From Tragulus kanchil (taxonomy: Eukaryota > Chordata > Mammalia > Artiodactyla > Tragulidae): a stretch of DNA of 64,000 nucleotides. The notes beneath the pieces are model-generated. The model was not told where the DNA came from. It saw only the letters and a list, made by a program, of their open reading frames with translations, and did no database searches. The translations under genes were made by a program, and so were the position numbers. The stretch is from contig JAIOJX010000026.1 in NCBI GenBank assembly GCA_022376925.1, forward strand, positions 249,299,330 through 249,363,329, written 5' to 3'. The stretch's first letter is position 1, and each line of letters opens with the position of its first letter. Positions 46,286-58,265 of this stretch are shown here, piece after piece.

Positions 46286-46992
46286 TATGTTTGTAGCAAA
46301 TCATTCAGTAGAAGACAGTATTTTGTAACACAAGTCCCCGATCTCTTTCTGTAAATGTGGTTTTTGCGTTTTGATTTTCCCTAAAAGGAGGCATGCCTCT
46401 ATTTCTAGAATAAACAACCACAAAACTCCCTTAGTTTGGGGGCTGAAAATATGAAAGTGACGATGTTTTTGTCCCACTGGCACAGATGCTTTAAGCTTTA
46501 AAAGAACCTCCTACTTCTTAATCCCTCTCTCCGTATACTTGCCAAGCTCTCTGGAAATCTGCGTCTTGGACACCCTCCAATCCACATCTCATCCATCTGC
46601 CTGCCCCAGAGGAAGACATTCCGCAGGCTCTTTCCTTCACTCTATGAATGATTCATGTGTTAAGATCTTAAATACTAGCTGAACTGAGGACCTAATAGCT
46701 TGAAAACCTGATCTGATGTCAAGAAAATGTGTTTTAGGGACATGCTTCTAAAGCTGGTTGTTGAACCTTATTCCATCCAGAGTCAGAAATCCCTGTATTA
46801 GGCAAACAGAGGGCATGGAACTTTTTTCCTGAGATTCACATTTCTGATGAGGATGTCAACTCTGATATCAAAGTAAGGGAGTGGACTTTTGCTGACAATA
46901 ATATATTTATGTTTATGCTAGGAAAAATAAGTGGAAAGTCAATTCAGTTATCTTTCACCAAGAAAAATAAACCATACTGAAAAATCACTTTC
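46286..46992. other. unassigned sequence within D15
   Basis: No gene or recognised repeat. The small minus-strand frame at 46301-46483 has no family features. The flanking part before the purine tract (46085-46150) is faintly MIR-like. Confidence 0.35.
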
Positions 46993-47310
46993 AATGGTAC
47001 TTAGTTTCATGTGGACCTGGATTTGGATTCTTACCTACAAATCCTTAGTTTTGGTGAACCTATTTTTAAAACTATGGTGTGCTGGCAGTTAGAGGGTATT
47101 TGAAGTGCAAGAGAAATACAATGCAATGTTCAGTCTGTTTTGTAAGACCAGTTAAACCTAGGAAACCAGGACCAGTTCAACCTGGGTGCCACTAAGATTG
47201 CTATGAAATCTTAGTAACTTCTCTAAACCCTTGTTTTCCTATCTGCCTATAATGTTTATAACCATAACTATGACATAAATGTCTCAATGAAGCTTACTTA
47301 CTGAAATAAA

Positions 47311-47395
47311 AAAAGAAGGAATGAAGGGAGGGAGGAAGAGAGATATGAAGGGAGGGAGGGAGAGAGAGAGAATGAAAGAAAGAAAAAAAGAAAGA
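47311..47395 (+). repeat. purine tract, D15 copy 2
   Basis: Duplicate of 46201-46285, with no length change seen. Confidence 0.88.
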
Positions 47396-48103
47396 TATGT
47401 TTGTAGCAAATCATTCAGTAGAAGACAGTATTTTGTAACACAAGTCCCCGATCTCTTTCTGTAAATGTGGTTTTTGCGTTTTGATTTTCCCTAAAAGGAG
47501 GCATGCCTCTATTTCTAGAATAAACAACCACAAAACTCCCTTAGTTTGGGGGCTGAAAATATGAAAGTGACGATGTTTTTGTCCCACTGGCACAGATGCT
47601 TTAAGCTTTAAAAGAACCTCCTACTTCTTAATCCCTCTCTCCGTATACTTGCCAAGCTCTCTGGAAATCTGCGTCTTGGACACCCTCCAATCCACATCTC
47701 ATCCATCTGCCTGCCCCAGAGGAAGACATTCCGCAGGCTCTTTCCTTCACTCTATGAATGATTCATGTGTTAAGATCTTAAATACTAGCTGAACTGAGGA
47801 CCTAATAGCTTGAAAACCTGATCTGATGTCAAGAAAATGTGTTTTAGGGACATGCTTCTAAAGCTGGTTGTTGAACCTTATTCCATCCAGAGTCAGAAAT
47901 CCCTGTATTAGGCAAACAGAGGGCATGGAACTTTTTTCCTGAGATTCACATTTCTGATGAGGATGTCAACTCTGATATCAAAGTAAGGGAGTGGACTTTT
48001 GCTGACAATAATATATTTATGTTTATGCTAGGAAAAATAAGTGGAAAGTCAATTCAGTTATCTTTCACCAAGAAAAATAAACCATACTGAAAAATCACTT
48101 TCA

Positions 48104-48376
48104 TCACATACAACAAGGTTACAAATTAAAGCATGTCCAGAGAGAGTTGATAACTAAAAAGACTGGACAATTAAGAATGATCCAACTAGAGTGCATGTCC
48201 AGTCAAAAGGAGGCTGCCTTATTTAGCAGGAGGTCAATGATTTTTCTCTGGACACATGGAACCAGAGTTGCCAGAACTTCCAGACTGTGAATCAAAGTCA
48301 GTAATCTTTATTATTACTTGAAATCTCCCAAGTTTAAATGTTGGCTATTAATTGAGGCAAATGTGAAGACTGTATT
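48104..48376. other. unassigned single-copy sequence
   Basis: No gene or recognised repeat between D15 and a Bov-tA. Confidence 0.4.
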
Positions 48377-48570
48377 GGCCTCCTTGGTGGCTCAGTAATA
48401 AAGAATCTGCCTGCAATGCAGAAGACCTGGGTTTGACTCGGGTTGGGAAGATTCCCTGTAGCAGGCAATGGGAACCCATTCCAGTATTCTTGCCTGGAGA
48501 ATCCCATGGGTGGAGGAGCCTGGTGGGCTGCAATTCATAGGGTTGCAGAGTCAGATATGACTCAGCATGC
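48377..48570 (+). mobile_element. Bov-tA SINE, full length
   Basis: 'ggcctccttggtggctcagt', 'gcctgcaatgcagaagacc', 'cagtattcttgcctggagaa' and 'gtcagatatgactcagcatg'. A complete head and body. Confidence 0.94.
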
Positions 48571-48660
48571 ATACATTTTTATTAGTAAATTTTTCATGAT
48601 CATTTTGATGATAAATCTATATAGGTTATTTAGGAAACGAATTATAGTAGCTAAGATCTG

Positions 48661-48805
48661 TTGAGCCTTACCAAATAATAGGCACAGTTCTAATCTTAAT
48701 ACTTTCAATCATTAAAGCAATCCTACAAAGTAAGTTCTATTTTTAACTCCACTTTATACCTAAGGAAATGGGCCCACTATGATTGATTAACATACCAGTG
48801 CATTT
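48661..48805 (+). mobile_element. MIR SINE, 5' piece
   Basis: 'aataataggcacagttctaa', 'caatcctacaaagtaagttc' and 'ctccactttatacctaagga' are MIR blocks. The host is split by the Bov-tA at 48806. Confidence 0.75.
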
Positions 48806-49021
48806 GTGCTCAGGCTATATCCAACTCTTCAGCCATATCCAACTCTTTGTGACCCTATGGACTATAGCCCACCAGGCTCCTCTGTGTATGGGATTTTCCA
48901 GACAAGAATTCTGGAGTGGGTTGCTATTTCCTCCTTCAGGGTATCTTCCCAGCCCTGGGACTGAACCTGCGTCTCCTGTATTGCAGGCAGATTCTTTACC
49001 CACTGAGCCACCTGGAAAGCC
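48806..49021 (-). mobile_element. Bov-tA SINE inside MIR
   Basis: Reverse-oriented full Bov-tA ending 'ccactgagccacctggaaag'. It contains a local duplication of 'catatccaactctt' near its start. Confidence 0.93.
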
Positions 49022-49085
49022 TGATTAAAATACTCAAGGTTTCACAAATAATAAAGTGATAGGTGGAGGCAGGACAGGATTTAAA
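49022..49085 (+). mobile_element. MIR SINE, 3' piece
   Basis: 'actcaaggtttcacaaataa' and 'gtggaggcaggacaggattt' continue the MIR at 48661. Confidence 0.6.
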
Positions 49086-49205
49086 AAAAGGTGTCTGCAT
49101 CTAACATCTGAAGCATTTTCAATTACACTAAATTTAAAAGTATGCTATATTCAAATTCATCTTTGAAACTGTTCCAAGCTATCCTAAAGGAAATCAACCC
49201 TAAAT

Positions 49206-49261
49206 ATTCATTGGAAGGATGATGCTGAAGCTGAAGCTCCATTACTTGGGTCACCCGATGT
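49206..49261 (+). mobile_element. BovB LINE 3' end, first piece
   Basis: 'ttggaaggatgatgctgaag' and 'tgggtcacccgatgtgaaag' match the BovB 3' region. The CHR SINE at 49276 interrupts it and it resumes at 49640. Confidence 0.85.
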
Positions 49262-49275
49262 GAAAGGACAATACA

Positions 49276-49625
49276 GGGCTTCCCTGGTGGTCCAGTGGGT
49301 AAATACACAGCCTTGCAGTGCAAGGGGTGCTGGTTCGATCCCTGGCCTGGGAAGAGTCCACGTGTCGCGGAGCGGCTGGACCGATGTGTCCAATTACCAA
49401 GCTGTAGCTCTAGAGCGCATGCACCCAGAGCTGGTGCTCTGTGACAACAGAGGCCACTGCAATGGGAGGCCCACGAGGGCCAAAGAACAAAGATGGATGA
49501 AAATAGATAAATGAAAGACCAATGGAAGTGGCCCGCCTGACCCCCTCCCTCCCCACCCCATCCCCCACCAAAAATAAATAAATAAATTAATTAATTAATT
49601 ATTTTTTTTAAAAAAAGAAAAAAAA
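49276..49625 (+). mobile_element. CHR-type SINE inside BovB, perfect target sites
   Basis: Full SINE ('gggcttccctggtggtccag', 'agagctggtgctctgtgaca') with a long A/T-rich tail containing AAATAAATAAAT and ATTA repeats. The 14-base gaaaggacaataca flanks it exactly (49262-49275 and 49626-49639), so it landed in an existing BovB. Confidence 0.95.
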
Positions 49626-49639
49626 GAAAGGACAATACA

Positions 49640-49843
49640 CTGGGAAAGAGCCTGATGTTGGGAAAAATAGAAGGCAAAAGGAGAATGGGACAAAAGAGGA
49701 CGAGATGGTTGGATGGCATCACTGAGTCAGTCAGTGGACATGAGTTTGAGCAAGCTCCAGGAGATAATGAAGGACAGGGAAGCCTGGCTTGCTGCAGTCC
49801 ATGGGGTCACAAAGAGATGGACACGACTGAGAGACCGAACTGA
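49640..49843 (+). mobile_element. BovB LINE 3' end, second piece
   Basis: 'ctgggaaagagcctgatgtt', 'gagatggttggatggcatca' and 'gacacgactgagagaccg' continue the BovB after the SINE, to its natural 3' end. Confidence 0.88.
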
Positions 49844-50982
49844 TAAAGATTTCAGAATCGGGAAAGGTATTTCAATAAAGAGGAGACAACACTCCTTTCT
49901 GATTACAAAAGACCACCCCAAACAATTCAGTGTAAATATTTCTTTTTTAAACTTGGAAGATAAATTCAGATTTGCTCTGAACAGTGCATAATAACCTCTG
50001 GAAGCAAGATAAATCTCTCTCCTTTGTATGCATTTATATGACTCTAAATCTCTTGTCTTGATGTAAATTGAATCATTCATATATGAGTAACTTGTAATTA
50101 GTTAATAGAATTATTTGATAATAGTCACGCATAATTAGCTTTATTTAGAAAAAGCACAAGGGCCTGCAAAAAGTATACATTATATATTTATTAAAGGCAC
50201 AAAAAATATCTCTTTCACTTAAATCCACACCATTTATCATTTTGAAAACTTCAGGTTTTCAAAACCTAACTGGCTTCCATTTCCTCTTTTTTCCTTTCCA
50301 TTGAAAACTCAATTTTGCTCAGCTTCCCCTCCCTTCACATCATGAAAATGAAGATGAGTTCATTCCCAGTTCCAGAGATAGATCCTGGTTAATTCAGAAA
50401 TGGATTTCATCTAGAGTTTTCCACTGATTTAGACGCAGGCACACAACCCGAGTGGGCTCAGTCAGACTAAAAGTAAAACTTACATTCTGTGCCTGATGTG
50501 AAACAGTTGTCTCTCTGGCTCAAGCTGGCTAGCTAGCAAGATTTGTGGGGTCAACTGACACAGCGAATCACCTTCCCCTTGCCACCACAAGGAAAACCAG
50601 ACTTAAGATAAGGTCAGTGCTTAAAACGGCACAGCAGGTCAAGAAGAACTGAAGTTTTTCATGAAATTATTAATTCATTAGAGTCCAGTGTTAAATTTTG
50701 TGTGATAATAAATCAGCTTATAATTATCAAAGGGTTTTGTTACTTACAGTGAAAATCATTCTACCCAATAAACCATAGTTTTCACATACTCTATAATTAA
50801 TGAATATTTTAGATCATTCTCTATATTTGATTCAATATATTAACTCTGCCTATGGGGAATCGAAGAATTCAGATTCTATTTATGGTTCAGTAACCACCAT
50901 CTTTCTTGTGGTCAGATGCAGTCACAGAATCTAAAAGGAGCCTAAATAACCTCTGTGAAGTTAGGTTACTAATTTCCAACCT
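49844..50982. other. unassigned sequence within D16
   Basis: No exon or recognised repeat. Repeated at 51001-52118. Confidence 0.4.
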
Positions 50983-52118
50983 AAAGATACAATGTTCAGG
51001 GGTATTTCAATAAAGAGGAGACAACACTCCTTTCTGATTACAAAAGACCACCCCAAACAATTCAGTGTAAATATTTCTTTTTTAAACTTGGAAGATAAAT
51101 TCAGATTTGCTCTGAACAGTGCATAATAACCTCTGGAAGCAAGATAAATCTCTCTCCTTTGTATGCATTTATATGACTCTAAATCTCTTGTCTTGATGTA
51201 AATTGAATCATTCATATATGAGTAACTTGTAATTAGTTAATAGAATTATTTGATAATAGTCACGCATAATTAGCTTTATTTAGAAAAAGCACAAGGGCCT
51301 GCAAAAAGTATACATTATATATTTATTAAAGGCACAAAAAATATCTCTTTCACTTAAATCCACACCATTTATCATTTTGAAAACTTCAGGTTTTCAAAAC
51401 CTAACTGGCTTCCATTTCCTCTTTTTTCCTTTCCATTGAAAACTCAATTTTGCTCAGCTTCCCCTCCCTTCACATCATGAAAATGAAGATGAGTTCATTC
51501 CCAGTTCCAGAGATAGATCCTGGTTAATTCAGAAATGGATTTCATCTAGAGTTTTCCACTGATTTAGACGCAGGCACACAACCCGAGTGGGCTCAGTCAG
51601 ACTAAAAGTAAAAACTTACATTCTGTGCCTGATGTGAAACAGTTGTCTCTCTGGCTCAAGCTGGCTAGCTAGCAAGATTTGTGGGGTCAACTGACACAGC
51701 GAATCACCTTCCCCTTGCCACCACAAGGAAAACCAGACTTAAGATAAGGTCAGTGCTTAAAACGGCACAGCAGGTCAAGAAGAACTGAAGTTTTTCATGA
51801 AATTATTAATTCATTAGAGTCCAGTGTTAAATTTTGTGTGATAATAAATCAGCTTATAATTATCAAAGGGTTTTGTTACTTACAGTGAAAATCATTCTAC
51901 CCAATAAACCATAGTTTTCACATACTCTATAATTAATGAATATTTTAGATCATTCTCTATATTTGATTCAATATATTAACTCTGCCTATGGGGAATCGAA
52001 GAATTCAGATTCTATTTATGGTTCAGTAACCACCATCTTTCTTGTGGTCAGATGCAGTCACAGAATCTAAAAGGAGCCTAAATAACCTCTGTGAAGTTAG
52101 GTTACTAATTTCCAACCT
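49866..52118. repeat. D16: ~1.12-kb direct duplication, 18-bp filler
   Basis: Copy 1 is 49866-50982 and copy 2 is 51001-52118 (offset 1135, then 1136 after one extra A at about 51610). The filler 50983-51000 matches neither copy. Confidence 0.97.
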
Positions 52119-52390
52119 TTAGCCTGTGCTGGGAAACTTCTCTCTCCTTTCAAACTGATGTGCCCGGAACTGTAGCTGATATCTAATTTCCTTGGAGGTG
52201 AAAATATTCATTTATGTTAATTAGTAAGTTTCATGAGATCAGAAATCACATTTGTACATATTTGTCAAATGCAATTAATGCTTTCTCTTTCACATTCAAA
52301 TGAGATTAGAAATAAATTTTTCTTAGTCTTATGCAAAATTAAGAGAGATCAAACCAGAAATTTTATTAATAATTATGTCTTAGTTTAATC

Positions 52391-52560
52391 AGTGGTTTTC
52401 AGTTTTAGTAGAACAGCAAAACTATCTCTGGAGCTTTTAACGAATATCTATGCCTTCCCTCCATCCCCAGATTTATTTTTTTGTTGATCTGAGATACGAC
52501 ATAGATATAAGGAGTTGATTAAAGTTTCCAAGTGATTTTAATTGCAGCTCAGGTTATCAT
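52391..52560 (+). mobile_element. MER5A-like DNA transposon remnant
   Basis: 'cagtggttttcagttttagt', 'actatctctggagctttta' and 'aagtttccaagtgattttaa' follow the order of the nonautonomous hAT element MER5A. Strongly diverged. Confidence 0.5.
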
Positions 52561-52934
52561 GCAGTAGTTCAAATTATCTAAACTGAAGTGTCCAGGCTAT
52601 ATTGCTCTTTCCTCTTCAGATGAAACTTCATTGGTGTCTCCATATAACTATAATACATTTCTACTCTCTATATTTCTGAAAAGTCTCAAATAATTCCTGG
52701 CATAACCACATCATTTTCAAATAGTTATAGCATTTGAGACACTGCAGGATTATTTAAACATAAAAGGTTTCTTTTTCAATTTTGAAAGCATAGAAGAAAT
52801 CAAGAACAGATTACATGAAGATTTTCCTGTCTATAACTATGAGAGTCTTAAAAGAAATGCTTTGCTTACATTTTTGGAAAAGAAAAATCCAGAAAAACAC
52901 TTTCAATTTAAATAAATGATGAAAGGAAGTTGAA
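52561..52934. other. unassigned sequence
   Basis: No gene or recognised repeat. Confidence 0.4.
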
Positions 52935-53000
52935 ATGCAGATTGATTCTCAAGATCATCTCTTTCTGTATTTCCCGAATTGTGGGCTTCAGCCCACCAGT

Positions 53001-53211
53001 GCTAAGTTGCTACAGTCATATTCAACTCTTTATGACCCTATGGACTGTGGCCCACTAAGTTCCTCAATCCATGGGATTCTTCGGGAAAGAATACTAGAGT
53101 GGGTTGCCATGACCTCCTCTAGGGGATCTTCCTGACAGTAGGATTGAACTGGCATAAATATCTCTTGCATTGGCAGGTGGATTCTTTACCATAAGAGTCA
53201 CCTGGGAAGCC
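53001..53211 (-). mobile_element. Bov-tA SINE with 12-base target-site duplication
   Basis: Reverse-oriented full Bov-tA ending 'tcacctgggaagcc'. The 12 bases cagcccaccagt precede it (52989-53000) and follow it (53212-53223). The following host sequence is MER5A-like. Confidence 0.95.
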
Positions 53212-53372
53212 CAGCCCACCAGTACCAGGTGCTTATTAAAATGCAGATTCCAAGGTCCCATCCATGATCTACTGCATCAGAATCTCCAGGACTGGAGCAT
53301 AAGACTGATATCTCAAATGAGACTACATGTGGATTCTGATATACACTAATGAACTCCAAGCTTGAGAATGAA
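53212..53372 (+). mobile_element. MER5A-like remnant hosting the SINE
   Basis: 'ttaaaatgcagattccaagg', 'ctactgcatcagaatctcca' and 'atgtggattctgatatacac' resemble MER5A. The 5' part lies before the SINE (about 52940-53000). Confidence 0.55.
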
Positions 53373-53789
53373 AACTTGTGCCATCCAGTCAGATTCACTA
53401 TTCAAGAAGTTTTTGAAATCTTTCTTCTTCTTTTTAAACATAAGCCTTCTGACCCATTGAGACTCTTACACTTGATTAGGAGGAAAAATCCCTTAATCTC
53501 CCCCATAATCATTGCTGCTAACTTGGCACGAATTCAGATTATCTTCCTTTAGTGATATCCTCTACATTTAACTCCACTTACTACAATATGAGAACAGTAC
53601 ACAAATATTTTTAGATTAGTATTCCAGGAAGGCAGTCATTTCAGAAAGACACACAAACATTCAGAAACTAAAGGCTTACATTTGTCTCTTCAAAGTGTAT
53701 AATATACATATAGACTGTCAAAAAGCATTAAAAACTTGTCAAAATCTTTACCAGGACAAAATAAACTCTTCCAAAATAAGCATTGACAC
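53373..53789. other. unassigned sequence
   Basis: No gene or recognised repeat. Confidence 0.4.
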
Positions 53790-53935
53790 TTCTCAACTTA
53801 TAAAGCACTGTATAAGTCATTTGACAATACCCAAGAAGTACATGCTAGTTTTAGACTGGTGACATGACTTGTCTAGAACCATGCAGCCAATGTGTAGCAC
53901 AGTTAGAGATGTGCAAATTCATGCTTCCTAATGGC
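53790..53935 (+). mobile_element. MIR-like fragment
   Basis: 'tataaagcactgtataagtc', 'gtgacatgacttgtctagaa' and 'ccatgcagccaatgtgtagc' follow MIR order at low identity. Confidence 0.4.
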
Positions 53936-54865
53936 TACAGACTCAAAAGTATTTTCTCTAATCTTTCACCCAGCAGCCATGGGTTCATTCTGTTCCCCCT
54001 CTTAGAGTCTGCCCTCTCCTCAGTACCATGCAAAAGAACTTTACGTATTTCTCAAAAGCAAGAGTAATAGTCACATGTCCCTATCATTTGAACAAGAGAC
54101 TTTCAACTTTCATCAAAGGACACTTTTTACCACCAGATGCTTTCTATATAGCAAAGATATCTGGACTCAGTAGATCACTGGTGACCTCCTTAAGTATTTT
54201 CTCTTTTCTGTCACTACCTCATCATCAAAGAGCTATTTTTGAACCCAATTATCATTAACTCCCTACCATACAATTGTACAGTTTGACTGCTGCACCCTTT
54301 AGGCATCATTAGCCAAGAGGGAACCCTAGCCCAGGATCCTCTCAGTTAGCCTTGACTCAAACTAAGACACAAACACTTCTTGTAACTGATACGCCCAGAG
54401 AAAGGCACCTTTTCAAAAATTTGTTTACCGGAGGGAAGCAGCATCTCCTGATTTGTATTAGAACACTGAATCTGTCTGTGGAGACCAGGACTATGTGCAT
54501 CCCCAGTGGGGGGAGGGGGGATGCAGGGGGAGACTGGTGCTATATAAGGTTAAATGTGGCTTTCTTCTGTTTTCCAGGGACAGTCCTATAGTTTGTGGAG
54601 AACTGAAATCCACAAAGAAATATCCAGTTCCTTATATATTGCCCAGTCCAAGCTTCTCATGTAATTGCTTTTTCATGCACTAAATTCCACATTGAAAGTT
54701 AAAGTGTTAGTAGCTCAGTCATTAAGGATAATGAAATCAGCCTTGACCCAACTTCAGGCAGCCATAAAATTGGGATTTTCAGCTACCACTGCAGAGTTGG
54801 GGAATGCTGTAAGAGCCACAGATGAAAACAGGAATAGCAAAATGCAATAATAGGAAGTCCAGGGC
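53936..54865. other. unassigned sequence, mostly within D17
   Basis: No exon recognised. A G-rich stretch lies at 54505-54530 ('gtggggggaggggggatgca'). The frame 54352-54591 has no domain that I recognise. Repeated at about 55071-55963. Confidence 0.4.
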
Positions 54866-56173
54866 TCAGGGTTCTCAGATCTTAGAATTGCATATGGCTC
54901 ACCTGGGTAGTTTGTGAAAAATGCTGATTCCTGGTTTCACTCCAGCTTTCCTGATTTGGATCTGGGGTAGGGCCAGTTCCATCTCCAGGATTCTACGAGG
55001 GTAGAGCTTAGGGAGGCCATCTGGTTGGAAGAGGAAGCTGGGAGCTTTGCCATGAGGCTATGTTTGCAAAGCAGCCATGGGTTCATTCTGTTCCCCCTCT
55101 TAGAGTCTGCCCTCTCCTCAGTACCATGCAAAAGAACTTTACGTATTTCTCAAAAGCAAGAGTAATAGTCACATGTCCCTATCATTTGAACAAGAGACTT
55201 TCAACTTTCATCAAAGGACACTTTTTACCACCAGATGCTTTCTATATAGCAAAGATATCTGGACTCAGTAGATCACTGGTGACCTCCTTAAGTATTTTCT
55301 CTTTTCTGTCACTACCTCATCATCAAAGAGCTATTTTTGAACCCAATTATCATTAACTCCCTACCATACAATTGTACAGTTTGACTGCTGCACCCTTTAG
55401 GCATCATTAGCCAAGAGGGAACCCTAGCCCAGGATCCTCTCAGTTAGCCTTGACTCAAACTAAGACACAAACACTTCTTGTAACTGATACGCCCAGAGAA
55501 AGGCACCTTTTCAAAAATTTGTTTACCGGAGGGAAGCAGCATCTCCTGATTTGTATTAGAACACTGAATCTGTCTGTGGAGACCAGGACTATGTGCATCC
55601 CCAGTGGGGGGAGGGGGGATGCAGGGGGAGACTGGTGCTATATAAGGTTAAATGTGGCTTTCTTCTGTTTTCCAGGGACAGTCCTATAGTTTGTGGAGAA
55701 CTGAAATCCACAAAGAAATATCCAGTTCCTTATATATTGCCCAGTCCAAGCTTCTCATGTAATTGCTTTTTCATGCACTAAATTCCACATTGAAAGTTAA
55801 AGTGTTAGTAGCTCAGTCATTAAGGATAATGAAATCAGCCTTGACCCAACTTCAGGCAGCCATAAAATTGGGATTTTCAGCTACCACTGCAGAGTTGGGG
55901 AATGCTGTAAGAGCCACAGATGAAAACAGGAATAGCAAAATGCAATAATAGGAAGTCCAGGGCTCAGGGTTCTCAGATCTTAGAATTGCATATGGCTCAC
56001 CTGGGTAGTTTGTGAAAAATGCTGATTCCTGGTTTCACTCCAGCTTTCCTGATTTGGATCTGGGGTAGGGCCAGTTCCATCTCCAGGATTCTACGAGGGG
56101 TAGAGCTTAGGGGAGGCCATCTGGTTGGAAGAGGAAGCTGGGAGCTTTGCCATGAGGCTATGTTTGCAAAGCA
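53973..56173. repeat. D17: 1.1-kb direct tandem duplication, 3-base overlap
   Basis: Copy 1 is 53973-55073 and copy 2 is 55071-56173 (offset 1098). The copies join at a shared 'gca'. Two G-run differences lie near the far end (54999/56098 and 55010/56111), again close to the junction of copy 1. Confidence 0.97.
54866..55010 (+). mobile_element. MER5A-like remnant, copy 1 of 3
   Basis: 'gggttctcagatcttagaat', 'gctcacctgggtagtttgtg', 'aaatgctgattcctggtttc' and 'cctgatttggatctggggta' follow MER5A order. Also present at 55964-56108 and 57115-57258 because D17 and D18 overlap. Confidence 0.5.
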
Positions 56174-56429
56174 AGCACACTCTTTTTAACTTAGTGTGTA
56201 TGTTACAGAGCAATATCGATATTAAAGTTTCCTAAATACACTTCTATTCACACTTTACATAAGAATGATTAAATTTGCCATATTAAAAATAATATTTTTA
56301 TGTAAGAATGGAGGGATCTGATGCAGATCACGGTGGGTACAGTCCTAGGCTCTAACAATGAGCAGAGCCCAAGCATCTGAGCAGAGCCCAAGTATCTGTC
56401 TTTCTAGTCATCACCACGGAAGAGCCTTA

Positions 56430-56535
56430 TTTATTAATTCATTCATTCAATAAAATCTTTACTGAGGTACCAGTATGTGTTCGGTGTTATTCTAGCTAAG
56501 TCACTGGGATATAGGGATAAAAGAAATTATTAATA
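56430..56535 (+). mobile_element. L2-like fragment, copy 1
   Basis: 'attcattcattcaataaaat', 'ctgaggtaccagtatgtgtt' and 'tgttattctagctaagtcac' follow the L2 3' end. Repeated at about 57580-57685. Confidence 0.5.
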
Positions 56536-57113
56536 ATTACTAAAAGTCCTTCCATATTTCCATCAGGGAAAAAATAAACATAAAATATCAGAAAACTGTA
56601 TGGTATGTTAAAAGATGCTTCTCGTCTTTGAGAAACATGATCTTAGAAAGCAACACAGTCCTTAGTGAGACACCACCTCCAATATACTGGGGCATTTCCC
56701 TAGGAGGTCAAATTACTAGAATTAGAGGCAAGCTAAATGCATCCCCCCAGACTTCAAAATGACCAATACTAAGTTTGCATGGTTTTAGAGGCGGGCATTA
56801 TGTATACGCATACAGGTGTAAGCTTAAACACCTTACAGATAACTATCAAATCTTACCTATATCTCTTTAGACTAGAAATCCTTTGCACCATACAATGCTG
56901 CCTTCCCAAGGAGTTAAGCAAACCTTGTGGAATCCTTGATGGGACAATTAAGAATTGAAGCAGTCCTATGTCTAAACATTTATGCAGTTAACAAACACAC
57001 ACATACAAATCGATACAAGTGTAAAATAGCTCAATAATTCCCTTTTCAACAAAAAAAGAGATAAAATTCATTTAGAAAGCTAAGGAGAAATAAAACAACT
57101 TTATACTAATTCC
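56536..57113. other. unassigned sequence within D18
   Basis: No gene or recognised repeat. Repeated at about 57686-58263. Confidence 0.4.
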
Positions 57114-58265
57114 CTCAGGGTTCTCAGATCTTAGAATTGCATATGGCTCACCTGGGTAGTTTGTGAAAAATGCTGATTCCTGGTTTCACTCCAGCTTTCC
57201 TGATTTGGATCTGGGGTAGGGCCAGTTCCATCTCCAGGATTCTACGAGGGTAGAGCTTAGGGGAGGCCATCTGGTTGGAAGAGGAAGCTGGGAGCTTTGC
57301 CATGAGGCTATGTTTGCAAAGCAAGCACACTCTTTTTAACTTAGTGTGTATGTTACAGAGCAATATCGATATTAAAGTTTCCTAAATACACTTCTATTCA
57401 CACTTTACATAAGAATGATTAAATTTGCCATATTAAAAATAATATTTTTATGTAAGAATGGAGGGATCTGATGCAGATCACGGTGGGTACAGTCCTAGGC
57501 TCTAACAATGAGCAGAGCCCAAGCATCTGAGCAGAGCCCAAGTATCTGTCTTTCTAGTCATCACCACGGAAGAGCCTTATTTATTAATTCATTCATTCAA
57601 TAAAATCTTTACTGAGGTACCAGTATGTGTTCGGTGTTATTCTAGCTAAGTCACTGGGATATAGGGATAAAAGAAATTATTAATAATTACTAAAAGTCCT
57701 TCCATATTTCCATCAGGGAAAAAATAAACATAAAATATCAGAAAACTGTATGGTATGTTAAAAGATGCTTCTCGTCTTTGAGAAACATGATCTTAGAAAG
57801 CAACACAGTCCTTAGTGAGACACCACCTCCAATATACTGGGGCATTTCCCTAGGAGGTCAAATTACTAGAATTAGAGGCAAGCTAAATGCATCCCCCCAG
57901 ACTTCAAAATGACCAATACTAAGTTTGCATGGTTTTAGAGGCGGGCATTATGTATACGCATACAGGTGTAAGCTTAAACACCTTACAGATAACTATCAAA
58001 TCTTACCTATATCTCTTTAGACTAGAAATCCTTTGCACCATACAATGCTGCCTTCCCAAGGAGTTAAGCAAACCTTGTGGAATCCTTGATGGGACAATTA
58101 AGAATTGAAGCAGTCCTATGTCTAAACATTTATGCAGTTAACAAACACACACATACAAATCGATACAAGTGTAAAATAGCTCAATAATTCCCTTTTCAAC
58201 AAAAAAAGAGATAAAATTCATTTAGAAAGCTAAGGAGAAATAAAACAACTTTATACTAATTCCCT

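Larger units (their letters stand above)
45883..48103. repeat. D15: 1.11-kb exact-looking tandem duplication, no filler
   Basis: Copy 1 is 45883-46993 and copy 2 is 46993-48103 (constant offset 1110, joined at one shared base). I saw no internal difference. The first 88 bases also occur at 44801-44888 through D14, giving three copies. Confidence 0.97.
55963..58265. repeat. D18: 1.15-kb direct tandem duplication, no filler
   Basis: Copy 1 is 55963-57115 and copy 2 is 57114-58265 (offset 1151, then 1150 after one G-run change). It overlaps D17, so about 210 bases occur three times (54865, 55963 and 57114). Confidence 0.97.
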
